A stretch of DNA of 64,000 nucleotides from Herbinix sp. (GTDB lineage Bacteria > Bacillota > Clostridia > Lachnospirales > Lachnospiraceae): contig JAQZBN010000020.1 in the NCBI GenBank assembly GCA_029238935.1, positions 1 through 64,000 of the forward strand, written 5' to 3'. The translations under genes and the position numbers were made by a program. Below the pieces are notes generated by a model. It had not been told where the DNA came from, ran no database searches, and saw nothing but the letters and a program-made list of their open reading frames with translations. Position 1 is the first letter of the stretch. Each line of letters begins with the position of its first letter. Below are positions 17,420-26,871 of this stretch, one piece after another.

Positions 17420-20400
17420 TTACTTATGTAATGGTTGAAAGCATTGTGAGATAATATATTCTTTTCTGATATAATGCTCCATCAGTTCAACTAAGGTTGC
17501 ATCATCATGCATTTCCTTCGCCATGAGCATTAAATTAATCTGATGGTACTTCGTTTCGTCTTCTTCCAGTTCTTCTTTGTCATAATGGACATGAAGACTT
17601 TCCGTAATCATTGCTTCTTCTTCCTGTTCCTCGGATATATAATATTGTAATAATTCATGATAGAATAGGAAAAATTCTTTCACATGAATTCCCATAAATA
17701 CATTTGCCATCGGTTCTGTTATAAAAGAAGACTCTTTTTTATTCACAAGACGATAATGAATAAACACCTTTTTACTAGGATCCGTCTTATATTCCACATA
17801 AAACTGATTTGTAATCTGCTCCGGTAGTTTTACCTTTTTCTTATATTCCATATAAAAAGGCAAGATAATTCCTCTTTGACAAAAATGATTCAGCTGATAT
17901 TCAATCATAGTAAGTTCATTCTGCGGTAAGTCATCTCGTCCTGCATTGTATTTTAAATACGCCAACATACAGATATCATTTTCTTCATAATTTAATTCTC
18001 GTTTCATTATTTGGAAAAGTTCATCCGGTACAATCCTGTCTTTCACGACATATTTAAAAGCATAATAGGTCAGATAAGCTTTTACCAGTAAATGATTCGT
18101 TACACTTTTATAGTATTCATTAAATACCTGAAAGCTGTCCTGAATATTACTTTCAGCAAAGAGCATCTGTGCTAATAGCCGTTCTTCCAATTCACTGGTT
18201 CCGATTTCAAAGTTTTTTGCTACCTGCCATAATACGATCATATCTCTTGTAGATCCATCATAATGTCGTACCAGATAGGAAAGAATTGCCTCATCGTATT
18301 TATGTTCCGTATATACATAACAACATAATTCGATTAGGAATTGATCTTTCTCCTCTGGTTTCGTCTTCGTAATGAGCTTTGAACATAATTTTACTAACTT
18401 GCCGGTCGATACCCCCTGATAACCGAAGTCTCTCATCATCTGCTGCGCTTTATCATACATATCTCTTACAATCAGATACTCCAATAACCGTATCCGATCA
18501 ATTGCTGAAACCTTATATACATCAATCCTCTGGAGATAATAATCCAGTTGTTCTCCATCATAGTTCTCATAATAATATTCAATTAAATTCTGTAGACACA
18601 GGATACGATTTTGTTCACTTAAATTCTCTAGCTGTAACACATTCTTACGAAGTTCTACCGCTTGTTCATGCACCATCTGATAAGTATCATATTTTTCAAG
18701 CAAATGGATTAAAAATAGCGGATGGTCACTATACCCTTCACAAACACTGCAATACTCTTCTCCTTCAAAAAGCTGCTGTAAAGAATATTCCACTGAGGTT
18801 ATATAACGATTCGAATTCAGATCAACTAAATACAATTCTGCATTATTCGAATACAGATCAATCTGTACTTTGCCTTCTAGTAGGGGATAATACTCTTCTC
18901 TTTCCTGTTCCTTATGAATTACAATAACGCCTTTCATACCTGGATGGTTGCATAGGAATTCATTGCGAAACATGACATAGGGCAATAAACGGGCAATCTG
19001 ATCCGTAACTTTAATCTTTTCGAAAAATTCATTATACAACACAGCTAAATTCAGATCTATATGATGTGCTTCCAACTGTTTTAATGCAAATATCTCCATC
19101 CTTTTATAATAGGTTCGAAACATCGCTTCATTCGTCGACTTATGTTTTATTATTTCCGCATATAGATATGCTTTCTTTTTATCATTTAAATTACTGTTAT
19201 ATATAAAATAAAGCAGTACAGGTGCCGCAATGGTCTGGTTCTCTTCTTCCGGTATGGAATACATATAATATTCATACAATTCTGTAATACGCAGTTGAGC
19301 CTCCACACCTAACTGGTACCAAATAAAGTACTTTGGATCTTTCTTTAATCCTTTAATCAGTGTACTACAGATAATTGAAAGTAGATCCTTATCTTCGTTA
19401 TCTTCATATAACATAACAAGACAATGAAATATAATTCTGTGAAACCGCTTCTTCTTATTTGCCAAATAGATGTATTGAAGTACTACCTCTTTTGTTAAAA
19501 GACGGTTCTTAATTGCATAATACATTACCTGAGTTTCGAATTGACTCAGTTCACGCAATAAATATGGTTCCTCATTAATTAAGCTGATCGCTTCATAATA
19601 GAGAATTGGACTACGGCAACCTGCTTCGTATTGCTCTTTCATATCTCTTAATTTTAAAGTACCATTATCCTCATATCTAGCATCCGTATATAAAAGAAAC
19701 CATAATATTCTCCAGTCAGAATGACCATTCTCATAATAGTTACGCAGTTTTTCTGCTGATTGTCTTACGGTTAGCTCGTCCTTATTTAACATAGCCTGTA
19801 AGTATAGGAAGGCACTATGTTCAATCACTGAGTCTTTCTTTTTATCACTTCCATCATTTTTTAAGCGGTCGATCAGTTCCTTCCCTCTTGTTTCTTCTCC
19901 TGAAATTATGGCATGATGGATTTCATAAAGCTGATAGAAAACTTTGGTCTCTAAAGAAATAAATTCATTCAGCAAAGCATCTGTTTCATAGATATAATCG
20001 ACTAAATTAATTTGATTGGTTCTAAAATTAAGATAATTATTTGTAATATGATAAATAAATAGTTGTTCTTTCTTACGCTCCTTAAGACCTTCCTCGTCAC
20101 TTCTTTCTTTCTTACATACAATGGTCACTGCTATCGTTTGATAACATGTTTTGATCGTAATACGTCCATAATTCGTACCATTCCTCATGCACTTTGGATC
20201 AATGATATAAGAAATTGAATAGCTGTTACCTGCAAATTGATCGGTGGAGAGAGTCTTTTCTTCCAGTTGAATAAAGGGAGCGTCCGTACTGATAAAAATC
20301 TGTGCATAACCCCATTGGTTCTTAGTTATAGTAAGCTTGTCCAGAAAACTATCCTGCTCTACAACATAGATAGGATTCGATTTATCCGTTGAAAAAGTAA

Positions 20401-20971
20401 TCTTTGACTTTTTACGAATAGCAATTAAAAACTCTTCCATAGCATGGTTAATCGAACTGCTCTTGCGTAAATTGTTATAGATAGAACTGAATTTCGGATC
20501 TTTTTTTAATATAATACGATCAAAATCCTCGCTCTGGAAAATCTTCTTTGCTTCTTCCCAATCTCCTCTTGCTAAATTCGTAAATTGAAATAAGTCCTTG
20601 ATCTTTCCCAAAGAGGTTAAAAAATAAGCTTCTTCTACCTGAATTGTGTATGGTATTACTGCTTCCCCGCAATCTGTGATAAGAATAATCTGTCCTGTAA
20701 TTTGTTCTCCCGCACTGATGTTCTTCGCTTCAAATCGATAGGTTATTGTATTCTCTGTTCCGTAAAAAGATTGACGGTCTAGGACAAAATAGCGACTTGA
20801 GGAAGAAAGCACTCCCTTCATCGCGGTTTGATTGCTATTACGAATCGAAAGGCTTCCCTCATAGCTTTTACCGGTTTCCACTGAAAACTGGATTTCACTC
20901 TCTGATATCATTATTTCCGGCAGTTCATACTCAAATATTCCATTTGCTAATCGTTCAATTTTATCCTTCAA
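17420..20971 (-). CDS. DUF5717-type giant protein: beta-sandwich plus alpha-solenoid
   Basis: The first gene of the cluster encodes 1183 residues with no signal peptide and no membrane helix. Residues about 1-120 are beta-rich with the pattern of an Ig-like domain (SEIQFSVETGKSYEGSLSIRN), followed by a helical linker and a second beta-rich segment to about 290. From about 310 to the end the protein is almost entirely helical with many aromatic, acidic helix pairs, a long TPR-like solenoid. This architecture fits a large scaffold. The DUF5717 name comes from memory of proteins found beside DUF5716 in Lachnospiraceae. The GAGGTGA site precedes the ATG. The operon continues into DUF5716 and the TPR protein. 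Confidence 0.82.
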   Translation of the reverse strand: MKDKIERLANGIFEYELPEIMISESEIQFSVETGKSYEGSLSIRNSNQTAMKGVLSSSSRYFVLDRQSFYGTENTITYRFEAKNISAGEQITGQIILITDCGEAVIPYTIQVEEAYFLTSLGKIKDLFQFTNLARGDWEEAKKIFQSEDFDRIILKKDPKFSSIYNNLRKSSSINHAMEEFLIAIRKKSKITFSTDKSNPIYVVEQDSFLDKLTITKNQWGYAQIFISTDAPFIQLEEKTLSTDQFAGNSYSISYIIDPKCMRNGTNYGRITIKTCYQTIAVTIVCKKERSDEEGLKERKKEQLFIYHITNNYLNFRTNQINLVDYIYETDALLNEFISLETKVFYQLYEIHHAIISGEETRGKELIDRLKNDGSDKKKDSVIEHSAFLYLQAMLNKDELTVRQSAEKLRNYYENGHSDWRILWFLLYTDARYEDNGTLKLRDMKEQYEAGCRSPILYYEAISLINEEPYLLRELSQFETQVMYYAIKNRLLTKEVVLQYIYLANKKKRFHRIIFHCLVMLYEDNEDKDLLSIICSTLIKGLKKDPKYFIWYQLGVEAQLRITELYEYYMYSIPEEENQTIAAPVLLYFIYNSNLNDKKKAYLYAEIIKHKSTNEAMFRTYYKRMEIFALKQLEAHHIDLNLAVLYNEFFEKIKVTDQIARLLPYVMFRNEFLCNHPGMKGVIVIHKEQEREEYYPLLEGKVQIDLYSNNAELYLVDLNSNRYITSVEYSLQQLFEGEEYCSVCEGYSDHPLFLIHLLEKYDTYQMVHEQAVELRKNVLQLENLSEQNRILCLQNLIEYYYENYDGEQLDYYLQRIDVYKVSAIDRIRLLEYLIVRDMYDKAQQMMRDFGYQGVSTGKLVKLCSKLITKTKPEEKDQFLIELCCYVYTEHKYDEAILSYLVRHYDGSTRDMIVLWQVAKNFEIGTSELEERLLAQMLFAESNIQDSFQVFNEYYKSVTNHLLVKAYLTYYAFKYVVKDRIVPDELFQIMKRELNYEENDICMLAYLKYNAGRDDLPQNELTMIEYQLNHFCQRGIILPFYMEYKKKVKLPEQITNQFYVEYKTDPSKKVFIHYRLVNKKESSFITEPMANVFMGIHVKEFFLFYHELLQYYISEEQEEEAMITESLHVHYDKEELEEDETKYHQINLMLMAKEMHDDATLVELMEHYIRKEYIISQCFQPLHK

Positions 20972-21349
20972 TCAATTCACCTCGGTAGTAAGTTATATTT
21001 ATACACGATCCCAATCATGAACCTTTGGCTCTACACTTGTTTTTTCCGTTAAAATAGTTATAATAATTATAATGCAATGCATGGAAAAAATCTAGTCCAC
21101 TGAGGTAATAATCTTCATTACAGGACTGATAAGCATGCGATAAGTCTACAACTCTTATGATAATAAATACTATAATAAATAAAGAATGTGAAGATCTGAA
21201 ATAGACGATGGAGGATTCTCTTCCGTTGGAAAGGGTTAACATAAAGAATAAAATCATTTTACAAAGTGAGTTAATTGACAACTCACTATATAAATTAAGA
21301 ACCTGAGAACCAATATTTAAAGATTTTGAAGAAAGGATTGGTAATTATT
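20972..21349. promoter_or_regulatory. Divergent regulatory region with GTGAGTT palindrome
   Basis: This region lies between the DUF5717 operon (minus) and the aminotransferase (plus). On the minus strand a TATAAT at about 21073-21068 is preceded at 17 bases by a poor -35. On the plus side GTGAGTT (21266-21272) and AACTCAC (21280-21286) form a perfect 7-bp inverted repeat around AATTGAC, about 65 bases before the aminotransferase start, with TATAAA just after it. It could be an operator. Confidence 0.4.
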
Positions 21350-22447
21350 ATGATCAAGCATACAGATCATTTTCATGGAAGTGATTTAGAAACAATAGAG
21401 GCAGTCTACGGAATTAAGAAGGAGGATATCGTCAGTTTTTCAGCCAATGTAAATCCTCTCGGAATATCTCCGAAGCTTAAGAAAACCTTGTCGGAAAAAG
21501 TGGATGCTATTATGAGTTATCCGGACCGTGAGTATACCTCTTTACGAAGATGTATTGCTGATTATGTCCACACAGAGACGGAAAATGTCATAGTTGGTAA
21601 CGGCTCTACCGAACTGATCTCACTCTTTATTCAAATCAAACATCCAAAAAAAGCTTTCATTATCGGACCTACCTACTCAGAATATGAGAGAGAAGTTACT
21701 CTTGGAGGTGGTAGTACGTTATATTACCGTTTGCAGGAAGAGAAAGCATTCGCTATCGATATTCCGGCTTTAGAAAAAGAATTAACCTCTGACGTGGATT
21801 TGCTAGTGATCTGTAATCCCAACAATCCCACCTCCTCTGCCATCACAAGAAATGACATGAGAAAAATCTTAGATATTTGTAAACAAAAAGGTATCTTTGT
21901 TATGGTGGATGAAACCTATGTTGAGTTTGCCAAGGATTTTGCCCAGATTACCTCTGCTCCTTTGACCGGCTATTACAATAATATCATCATCTTGAGAGGA
22001 ATTTCAAAATTCTTTGCAGCTCCGGGTCTTCGTCTGGGCTATGCCATCTGTGGTAATGTAGATCTGCTAAAGGAGATGAATCAAAGAAAAAATCCTTGGA
22101 CCATCAATAGCCTCGCTGCGATTGCCGGTGAGATTATGTTTACGGATGAGGATTATATGAAAGAAACGAGAGAACTCATTGCCAAGGAGCGGGATCGTAT
22201 TTGTGAACGTCTAAATTCCTGCAAGAATATTACTTACTTTACCCCCACAGCAAATTTTGTTCTGATTAAGATACAAAAGGAAGACATTACTTCCATGAAC
22301 TTGTTTGAAGCAGCCATTCGCAAGGGACTTATGATCCGGGATTGTTCCACTTTCCCCTTCCTGAATAATAAATTTATCCGCTTCTGCTTTATGCTTCCGG
22401 AACAAAATGACGCTTTACTGGATGTGCTTCTTGAGGTGCTAAAATAA
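21350..22447 (+). CDS. PLP-dependent aminotransferase, HisC/CobD-like
   Basis: A class I/II fold enzyme of 365 residues. It shows the HisC/CobD-type start with a His-rich HTDHFHGSD, then SFSANVNPLGISP, the GNGSTELI cofactor loop, CNPNNPTSS, DETYVEF (the Asp that contacts the pyridine ring) and the PLP lysine in GISKFFAAPGLRLGYA. The C-terminus has the FIRFCF motif with the carboxylate-binding Arg. It could be a histidinol-phosphate aminotransferase-like or threonine-phosphate decarboxylase-like enzyme; no histidine or cobalamin genes are adjacent to decide. The ATG at 21350 is preferred over a TTG eight codons upstream that overlaps the AAAGGA site, although the spacing is then rather long. 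A terminator follows. Confidence 0.85.
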   Translation: MIKHTDHFHGSDLETIEAVYGIKKEDIVSFSANVNPLGISPKLKKTLSEKVDAIMSYPDREYTSLRRCIADYVHTETENVIVGNGSTELISLFIQIKHPKKAFIIGPTYSEYEREVTLGGGSTLYYRLQEEKAFAIDIPALEKELTSDVDLLVICNPNNPTSSAITRNDMRKILDICKQKGIFVMVDETYVEFAKDFAQITSAPLTGYYNNIIILRGISKFFAAPGLRLGYAICGNVDLLKEMNQRKNPWTINSLAAIAGEIMFTDEDYMKETRELIAKERDRICERLNSCKNITYFTPTANFVLIKIQKEDITSMNLFEAAIRKGLMIRDCSTFPFLNNKFIRFCFMLPEQNDALLDVLLEVLK

Positions 22448-22460
22448 GAATGATTTTAAT

Positions 22461-22509
22461 GGAGCTACGCTCTAGCGGTTGAATAATCGCTGGTGTGAAG
22501 CTCCTTTTT
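22461..22509 (+). terminator. Terminator of the aminotransferase gene
   Basis: GGAGCT (22461-22466) pairs with AGCTCC (22498-22503), with a further imperfect inner stem including TAGCG/CGCTG, followed by TTTTT from 22505. Confidence 0.8.
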
Positions 22510-22642
22510 GTATTATTTTTATGGATTAATAAAAGGGTTGATACCAGAAGATGGTTCTGTCAGACTGCTGACCTAAGCTAATTCACAAACATTTATTCTA
22601 CAAGTAAAATTGAAACTGCATGTAACGGTATATATGTAATCA

Positions 22643-22702
22643 TTGACAACCATCCAGTTGGATGGTATAATCAATTTACCATCCAGACGGATGGTAAGGA
22701 GG
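22643..22702 (+). promoter_or_regulatory. Perfect promoter carrying two palindromic operators
   Basis: TTGACA (22643-22648) and TATAAT (22666-22671) are perfect and 17 bases apart. The spacer itself is the palindrome ACCATCCA-GT-TGGATGGT (22649-22666). A second palindrome, TTACCATCC-AGAC-GGATGGTAA (22676-22697), covers the transcription start and runs into the AAGGAGG ribosome site (22696-22702). Both carry the same core GGATGG/CCATCC. A protein bound to either would block transcription, and the adjacent gene encodes a ribbon-helix-helix protein, so autorepression is the natural reading. Confidence 0.9.
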
Positions 22703-22709
22703 TATATAA

Positions 22710-23120
22710 ATGAGCGAATTGAAGAAGGATACTACCGAAAAAATTACAATTAATATTAATACCGTTGATCTTGGTTATATTGATTTACTGGTCAATGATG
22801 GTTATTATGCATCCCGGACGGAATTTATAAAGACTGCTATTAAGAGGCAGCTTGACAAGCATGAAGAAGACACAAAAAAACTCGTAGAACAAAAAGTCAA
22901 ATATGGACATTCCATATTAATTGGAGTTGGTGGTTTTACAAAGTCAGAGCTTGAAAAGATAATCAAGAATGGAGAAAATAAAATAAAAATTGTAATCGTT
23001 GGCTTATTTATTTTACCTAAAGACATCACCTTGGAATTGCTGGAACAGGCGGTTGAATCGATTAAAGTATATGGAGTTTGTAGATGTTCCCAGGAAGTTA
23101 AAGATAAATACGGATTATAA
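22710..23120 (+). CDS. Ribbon-helix-helix (CopG-type) transcriptional regulator
   Basis: The 136-residue protein begins with a ribbon-helix-helix domain: the strand KITININTVDLGYID that would enter the DNA major groove, then a helix-turn-helix pair with SRTEFIKTAIKRQLDKHEED (about 34-53). Residues 60-136 form a second domain with SILIGVGGFTKSELEKII, a beta strand KIKIVIVGLFILP and a C-terminal CRCSQEVKDKYG. This half is not the NikR nickel domain as far as I can tell, and I do not know its ligand. It sits alone between its palindromic promoter and a terminator, so its clearest target is itself; others may carry the same GGATGG palindrome elsewhere in the genome. Confidence 0.85.
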   Translation: MSELKKDTTEKITININTVDLGYIDLLVNDGYYASRTEFIKTAIKRQLDKHEEDTKKLVEQKVKYGHSILIGVGGFTKSELEKIIKNGENKIKIVIVGLFILPKDITLELLEQAVESIKVYGVCRCSQEVKDKYGL

Positions 23121-23160
23121 ATCTTCATAGCTTTATAATCTTGAAATAACGAAAATAATA

Positions 23161-23205
23161 TAATATCTAAAATGCGAGATTTAATTTCTTGCATTTTTGA
23201 TATTA
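23161..23205. terminator. Bidirectional terminator-like hairpin
   Basis: Arms of 15 bases (23161-23175 and 23191-23205) with a single T/T mismatch and a loop that can pair further. AT-rich stem ending in T-rich sequence on both strands; it lies between the converging regulator and small membrane protein genes. Confidence 0.7.
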
Positions 23206-23275
23206 TTATTATCAATGCTATTATTTTATTATCATAATATATATTTTCTATTAATATCTCTCCCAAGAGTTTCAA

Positions 23276-23494
23276 TTAATCCGAAAATACTCTTCCTATG
23301 ATACCTAAGGCACCGCACAATACATCGACTACTAGAATCCATAGAAAAAATTTACTAAGATTGGGCTGAACTTCGTCCACTCGCCTGAATTCCCACTTCT
23401 TCAGCAAATGTATTAGAATAAAGGTACTGATAATACTTATTAATCCAAATAGGAGAGAACCCCATAGAAATACTTTTGATAATATTGAAAGCAT
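23276..23494 (-). CDS. Small two-TM membrane protein, unknown
   Basis: A 72-residue protein with two membrane helices (about 8-29 and 47-68) linked by a charged loop (KKWEFRRVDEVQPNLSK). No known family recognised. The ATG follows GAGGTGA at good spacing, which supports it being real. It converges on the regulator gene. Confidence 0.6.
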   Translation of the reverse strand: MLSILSKVFLWGSLLFGLISIISTFILIHLLKKWEFRRVDEVQPNLSKFFLWILVVDVLCGALGIIGRVFSD

Positions 23495-23706
23495 GAATTT
23501 ATCACCTCAATCCAAAATCTCATTCATTTCTATGTTCTACTATTTCCGTTCTATCTATCCAAATGATTTCAATCACAAATATCACATCATATTAAACATT
23601 TTCAAAAAGAGTTTACCTATCCTTACATGATAAATAATCGCAAATGATCCTCGTCCATACTACTGGACTTTTCAATTTTCTTATGTTAGGATGAAAACTA
23701 CATAAA

Positions 23707-23730
23707 GCAATTCGAATTATTGCGTTTTTT
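23707..23730 (+). terminator. Terminator-like hairpin in the ABC-F leader
   Basis: GCAAT (23707-23711) and ATTGC (23719-23723) form a short stem followed by G and six T, about 150 bases upstream of the ABC-F start, in a 385-base region (23495-23880) that is otherwise without a gene. ABC-F genes are often controlled by leader attenuation, so this could be such an element; the stem is only 5 bp. Confidence 0.35.
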
Positions 23731-23880
23731 AGATAGATGCTATTTAAAATGTTTTAATATTACCCAACAGTATAGTATTTATATAAGATCTAGATGTATT
23801 TTAACGTTAAGCAAATACCTCGAACGAATACCAGTTAAACTAAACGGTACATGAGTATATAAATAGAAAGGTCATAAACC

Positions 23881-25701
23881 ATGAATTTATTAACTATAGA
23901 AAACATGAGCAAGAGCTATACCGAGCGGATGCTTTTTGATAATGTGTCTTTCGGTATCAATGAAGGGGATAAGATTGGTGTTATTGGTATTAATGGCACC
24001 GGTAAGTCCACTTTATTAAAAATGATTGCCGGACTGGAAGAACCGGATACCGGCACCATAACCCGCGGTAAAAAGGTACGGATAGGATATCTTGCACAAA
24101 CTCCGGTCTTCGATGACAAACTCACCATCCTTCAAAATGTTGTATTAAATCAAAAGGCGGAGGAAGAATATCGTAATCTGGAAGGCGAAGCTGCTGCTAT
24201 GCTTCTTAAACTTGGCATTCTGGATCCGTCCGCTAATCCATCGATATTATCCGGTGGTCAGAAGAAACGAGTTGCCTTAGTCCGTACGCTTCTTACCCCT
24301 GCTGAGATTCTGGTATTAGATGAGCCGACAAATCATTTGGATAACGAGATGGCAGAATGGCTGGAAGATTATTTAACCAAATATCGCGGTGCCTTCATCA
24401 TGATCACCCATGATCGTTATTTCTTAGATAAAGTAACCAATAAGATTGTTGAAATTGATAAAGGAAGCATCTATAGCTATACAGCAAATTATTCTAAATT
24501 TCTGGAACTCAAAGCGGAACGAGAAGAAATGGCAATGGCCACCGAACGAAAGGCAAAAAGCTTATTCCGGGTAGAATTAGAATGGATGATGCGTGGCGCA
24601 AGAGCTCGCTCCACCAAGCAGAAGGCTCATATTCAAAGGTTTGAAGAATTAAGAGATCGGAAAACCGTAGACATAGACGGAAAGGTTGAAATCAGTTCCT
24701 TATCCTCTCGTTTAGGTAAAAAGACCATCGAATTGAATGAGATCAGCAAAGCATACGGGGAAAAACAGCTGTTTCGTGATTTTACTTATATCCTGCTGCC
24801 TGGAGATCGTATTGGTATCATTGGACCTAATGGCTGCGGAAAAAGTACACTGCTTAATATTTTAACCGGAGTTATTTCACCGGATAATGGAATCGTAGAA
24901 ACGGGAACAACAGTCAAGCTTGGCTATTTTTCTCAGGAAAATGAATATATGGATGAAAGTCTGAAGGTGATTGATTATATTCGCGATACTGCTGAATACA
25001 TCCAAACTGTGGATGGAACGGCTACGGCTTCTCAGATGTGTGATAAGTTTTTATTCACCGGCTCCATGCAATATACCTTAATCGGTAAACTTTCCGGTGG
25101 AGAAAAGCGAAGACTTTATCTTTTAAAGGTTCTAATGGAAGCTCCTAATGTTTTAATCCTAGATGAGCCGACCAATGACCTGGATATTCAGACATTAACC
25201 ATCTTGGAAGACTACCTTGATTCCTTCCCTGGAATTGTTGTCACTGTTTCCCATGATCGTTATTTCTTAGATAAAATTGCTACCAGAATCTTTGCTTTTG
25301 AAGAAAGCGGCAAGATACAACAATATGAAGGAAATTTCTCGGATTATAAAGAAACAGTTGCGGAACGCACCTTAGATCAAAGTGTTAAAAGTCAATCCAC
25401 TCAGGAAGATGAAAAGAAGTCTGCCAACATTGCTAGTTGGAAACAGAAAAGTAATAAAGTGAAATTTACGTACCAGGAGCAAAAAGAATTTGAGACCATC
25501 GACGATGATATTGCTGATCTAGAGAACCAAATCGAAGAAACAGAGCAGGCAATCGCTGCTTCTGCCACAGACTATTCGAAGTTAAACGAACTAATGAAAC
25601 AAAAAGGCATTCTCGTAAGCACCCTGGAGCATAAGATGGAACGCTGGGTTTATCTTAATGATTTGGCAGAACAGATTGAAGCAGCTAAAGGTACGAAATA
25701 A
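23881..25701 (+). CDS. ABC-F family ATPase
   Basis: A soluble 606-residue protein with two ABC ATPase domains and no membrane part, the ABC-F class that acts on the ribosome. Domain 1 has GINGTGKST (36-44), signature LSGGQKKR and Walker B DEPTNHLD; domain 2 has GPNGCGKST (about 318-326), LSGGEKRR and DEPTNDLD. Between them lies the charged interdomain arm (about 210-265) that contacts the P-site tRNA. The C-terminus (520-600) is a coiled coil. This layout is closest to the Uup/YdiF-like housekeeping types. I see nothing that marks it as an antibiotic-resistance form, though the long leader leaves that open. The AGAAAGG site precedes the ATG. Confidence 0.92.
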   Translation: MNLLTIENMSKSYTERMLFDNVSFGINEGDKIGVIGINGTGKSTLLKMIAGLEEPDTGTITRGKKVRIGYLAQTPVFDDKLTILQNVVLNQKAEEEYRNLEGEAAAMLLKLGILDPSANPSILSGGQKKRVALVRTLLTPAEILVLDEPTNHLDNEMAEWLEDYLTKYRGAFIMITHDRYFLDKVTNKIVEIDKGSIYSYTANYSKFLELKAEREEMAMATERKAKSLFRVELEWMMRGARARSTKQKAHIQRFEELRDRKTVDIDGKVEISSLSSRLGKKTIELNEISKAYGEKQLFRDFTYILLPGDRIGIIGPNGCGKSTLLNILTGVISPDNGIVETGTTVKLGYFSQENEYMDESLKVIDYIRDTAEYIQTVDGTATASQMCDKFLFTGSMQYTLIGKLSGGEKRRLYLLKVLMEAPNVLILDEPTNDLDIQTLTILEDYLDSFPGIVVTVSHDRYFLDKIATRIFAFEESGKIQQYEGNFSDYKETVAERTLDQSVKSQSTQEDEKKSANIASWKQKSNKVKFTYQEQKEFETIDDDIADLENQIEETEQAIAASATDYSKLNELMKQKGILVSTLEHKMERWVYLNDLAEQIEAAKGTK

Positions 25702-25735
25702 TTTCAAAACTAATATAATTTTTTAGATGTGTGAA

Positions 25736-25769
25736 ACCCAGCAGGATACAATGATCCTGCTGGGTCTTT
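25736..25769 (+). terminator. Terminator of the ABC-F gene
   Basis: Perfect 12-bp stem ACCCAGCAGGAT/ATCCTGCTGGGT (25736-25747 and 25754-25765), loop ACAATG, then CTTTA. Terminates the plus-strand gene; the converging AraC gene ends at 25804. Confidence 0.85.
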
Positions 25770-25803
25770 ATTATCTTTATAGCAATTTTTTATAGAATCT
25801 TTA

Positions 25804-26709
25804 TTACATTTTTTTAACCGGTCTAGCTTCGATATATCCACGGTACCCCATTGGTGCTAATTGGAAGCGTGGTGCCTGTTCTGGATCCCATTGATATCCG
25901 TAGGTTTCCGGATTAAACTTCTCAATATGCTTCCATACTTCGCCGATTTCAGACTGAAACTCTTCGTCATCATAGGGCTCTCCCTGAAATATCATCATGG
26001 TACAAGGCGGCAATACAATTAATTCGAATCCTTCCGGTACCTCTTTATTATAATCCATAGGAAGCTCTACTCCTTGAACATAACGGGAAGTATTCTCAGG
26101 TATCAGATTCGATGGCAGCCACATACCGATTGGTTCATACAACGCTTCTTTTACACTCGTTAATACATTCCATACATCGCAGCCTACTTCTTCACAGTAT
26201 TCAAAATACTCTTCTGCCTTACTACCTCTCTTAAGCAAACATTTTCTTTCCGGTCTCTCAATAATTTGTACAAATACAGACTTTGTCATATTTTCCATCC
26301 TTTCACCGATCCATTTTGTATTATGCAATGCTCGGTAGGTATCATACGCTTTCTCAGGTAAAAACAGCTTAATGGGAGGAGTCTTGGTTTTATATTTACC
26401 TGGAGCAATTCCAAACTCCTTGGAGAACGCCCTGGTAAATCCCTCCTGACTATCAAAAACAAAATCAAGTGCGACGTCGATCACCTTTTTGTTTTCATCT
26501 CTTAAGATCAGTGCTGCCTGAGTGAGTCTTCTTGAACGAATATATTCATAAGGTGCTTTACCAGTTACTTCTTTGAAGATTCTGGCAAGATGCCAAGGTG
26601 AATATCCAGCCGTATCCGAAAGTTGCTTTAATGTAATCGGCTTTGCTATATTCTGTTCAATATAATCTTGTACTTTCTGTACGATATAAGCTGAATTTGC
26701 TTCGTTCAT
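25804..26709 (-). CDS. AraC-type regulator with GyrI-like effector domain
   Basis: A 301-residue protein. Residues 8-108 are an AraC DNA-binding domain with two helix-turn-helix motifs (ITLKQLSDTAGYSPWHLARIFKEVTG and the second around KVIDVALDFVFDSQEGFTRAFSKEFGIAPGKY). Residues about 140-300 form the SOUL/GyrI-like domain that binds small hydrophobic ligands in Rob- and BmrR-type regulators. Such proteins usually switch on detoxification genes. No exporter is directly adjacent, but two acetyltransferases and RidA follow on the same strand. The GGAGG site precedes the ATG. Confidence 0.9.
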   Translation of the reverse strand: MNEANSAYIVQKVQDYIEQNIAKPITLKQLSDTAGYSPWHLARIFKEVTGKAPYEYIRSRRLTQAALILRDENKKVIDVALDFVFDSQEGFTRAFSKEFGIAPGKYKTKTPPIKLFLPEKAYDTYRALHNTKWIGERMENMTKSVFVQIIERPERKCLLKRGSKAEEYFEYCEEVGCDVWNVLTSVKEALYEPIGMWLPSNLIPENTSRYVQGVELPMDYNKEVPEGFELIVLPPCTMMIFQGEPYDDEEFQSEIGEVWKHIEKFNPETYGYQWDPEQAPRFQLAPMGYRGYIEARPVKKM

Positions 26710-26871
26710 ATTTGCTACCTCCGATAAACAAAGGATATCATAGGCTCAAATTATTTTCTTGACCTTCATTGCTATATACTAACTGTAAAATTATTATTTT
26801 GATTAGCTTGTGAAATAGAATTTATATTTATGGTTTTCTATCATAGGATTTGTAATATGCTTATTCACAAT

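Noticed and set aside
21015..21281. 88-codon open frame on the minus strand in the divergent region
   Set aside because: Overlaps the likely promoter region; no ribosome site; composition unlike a gene.
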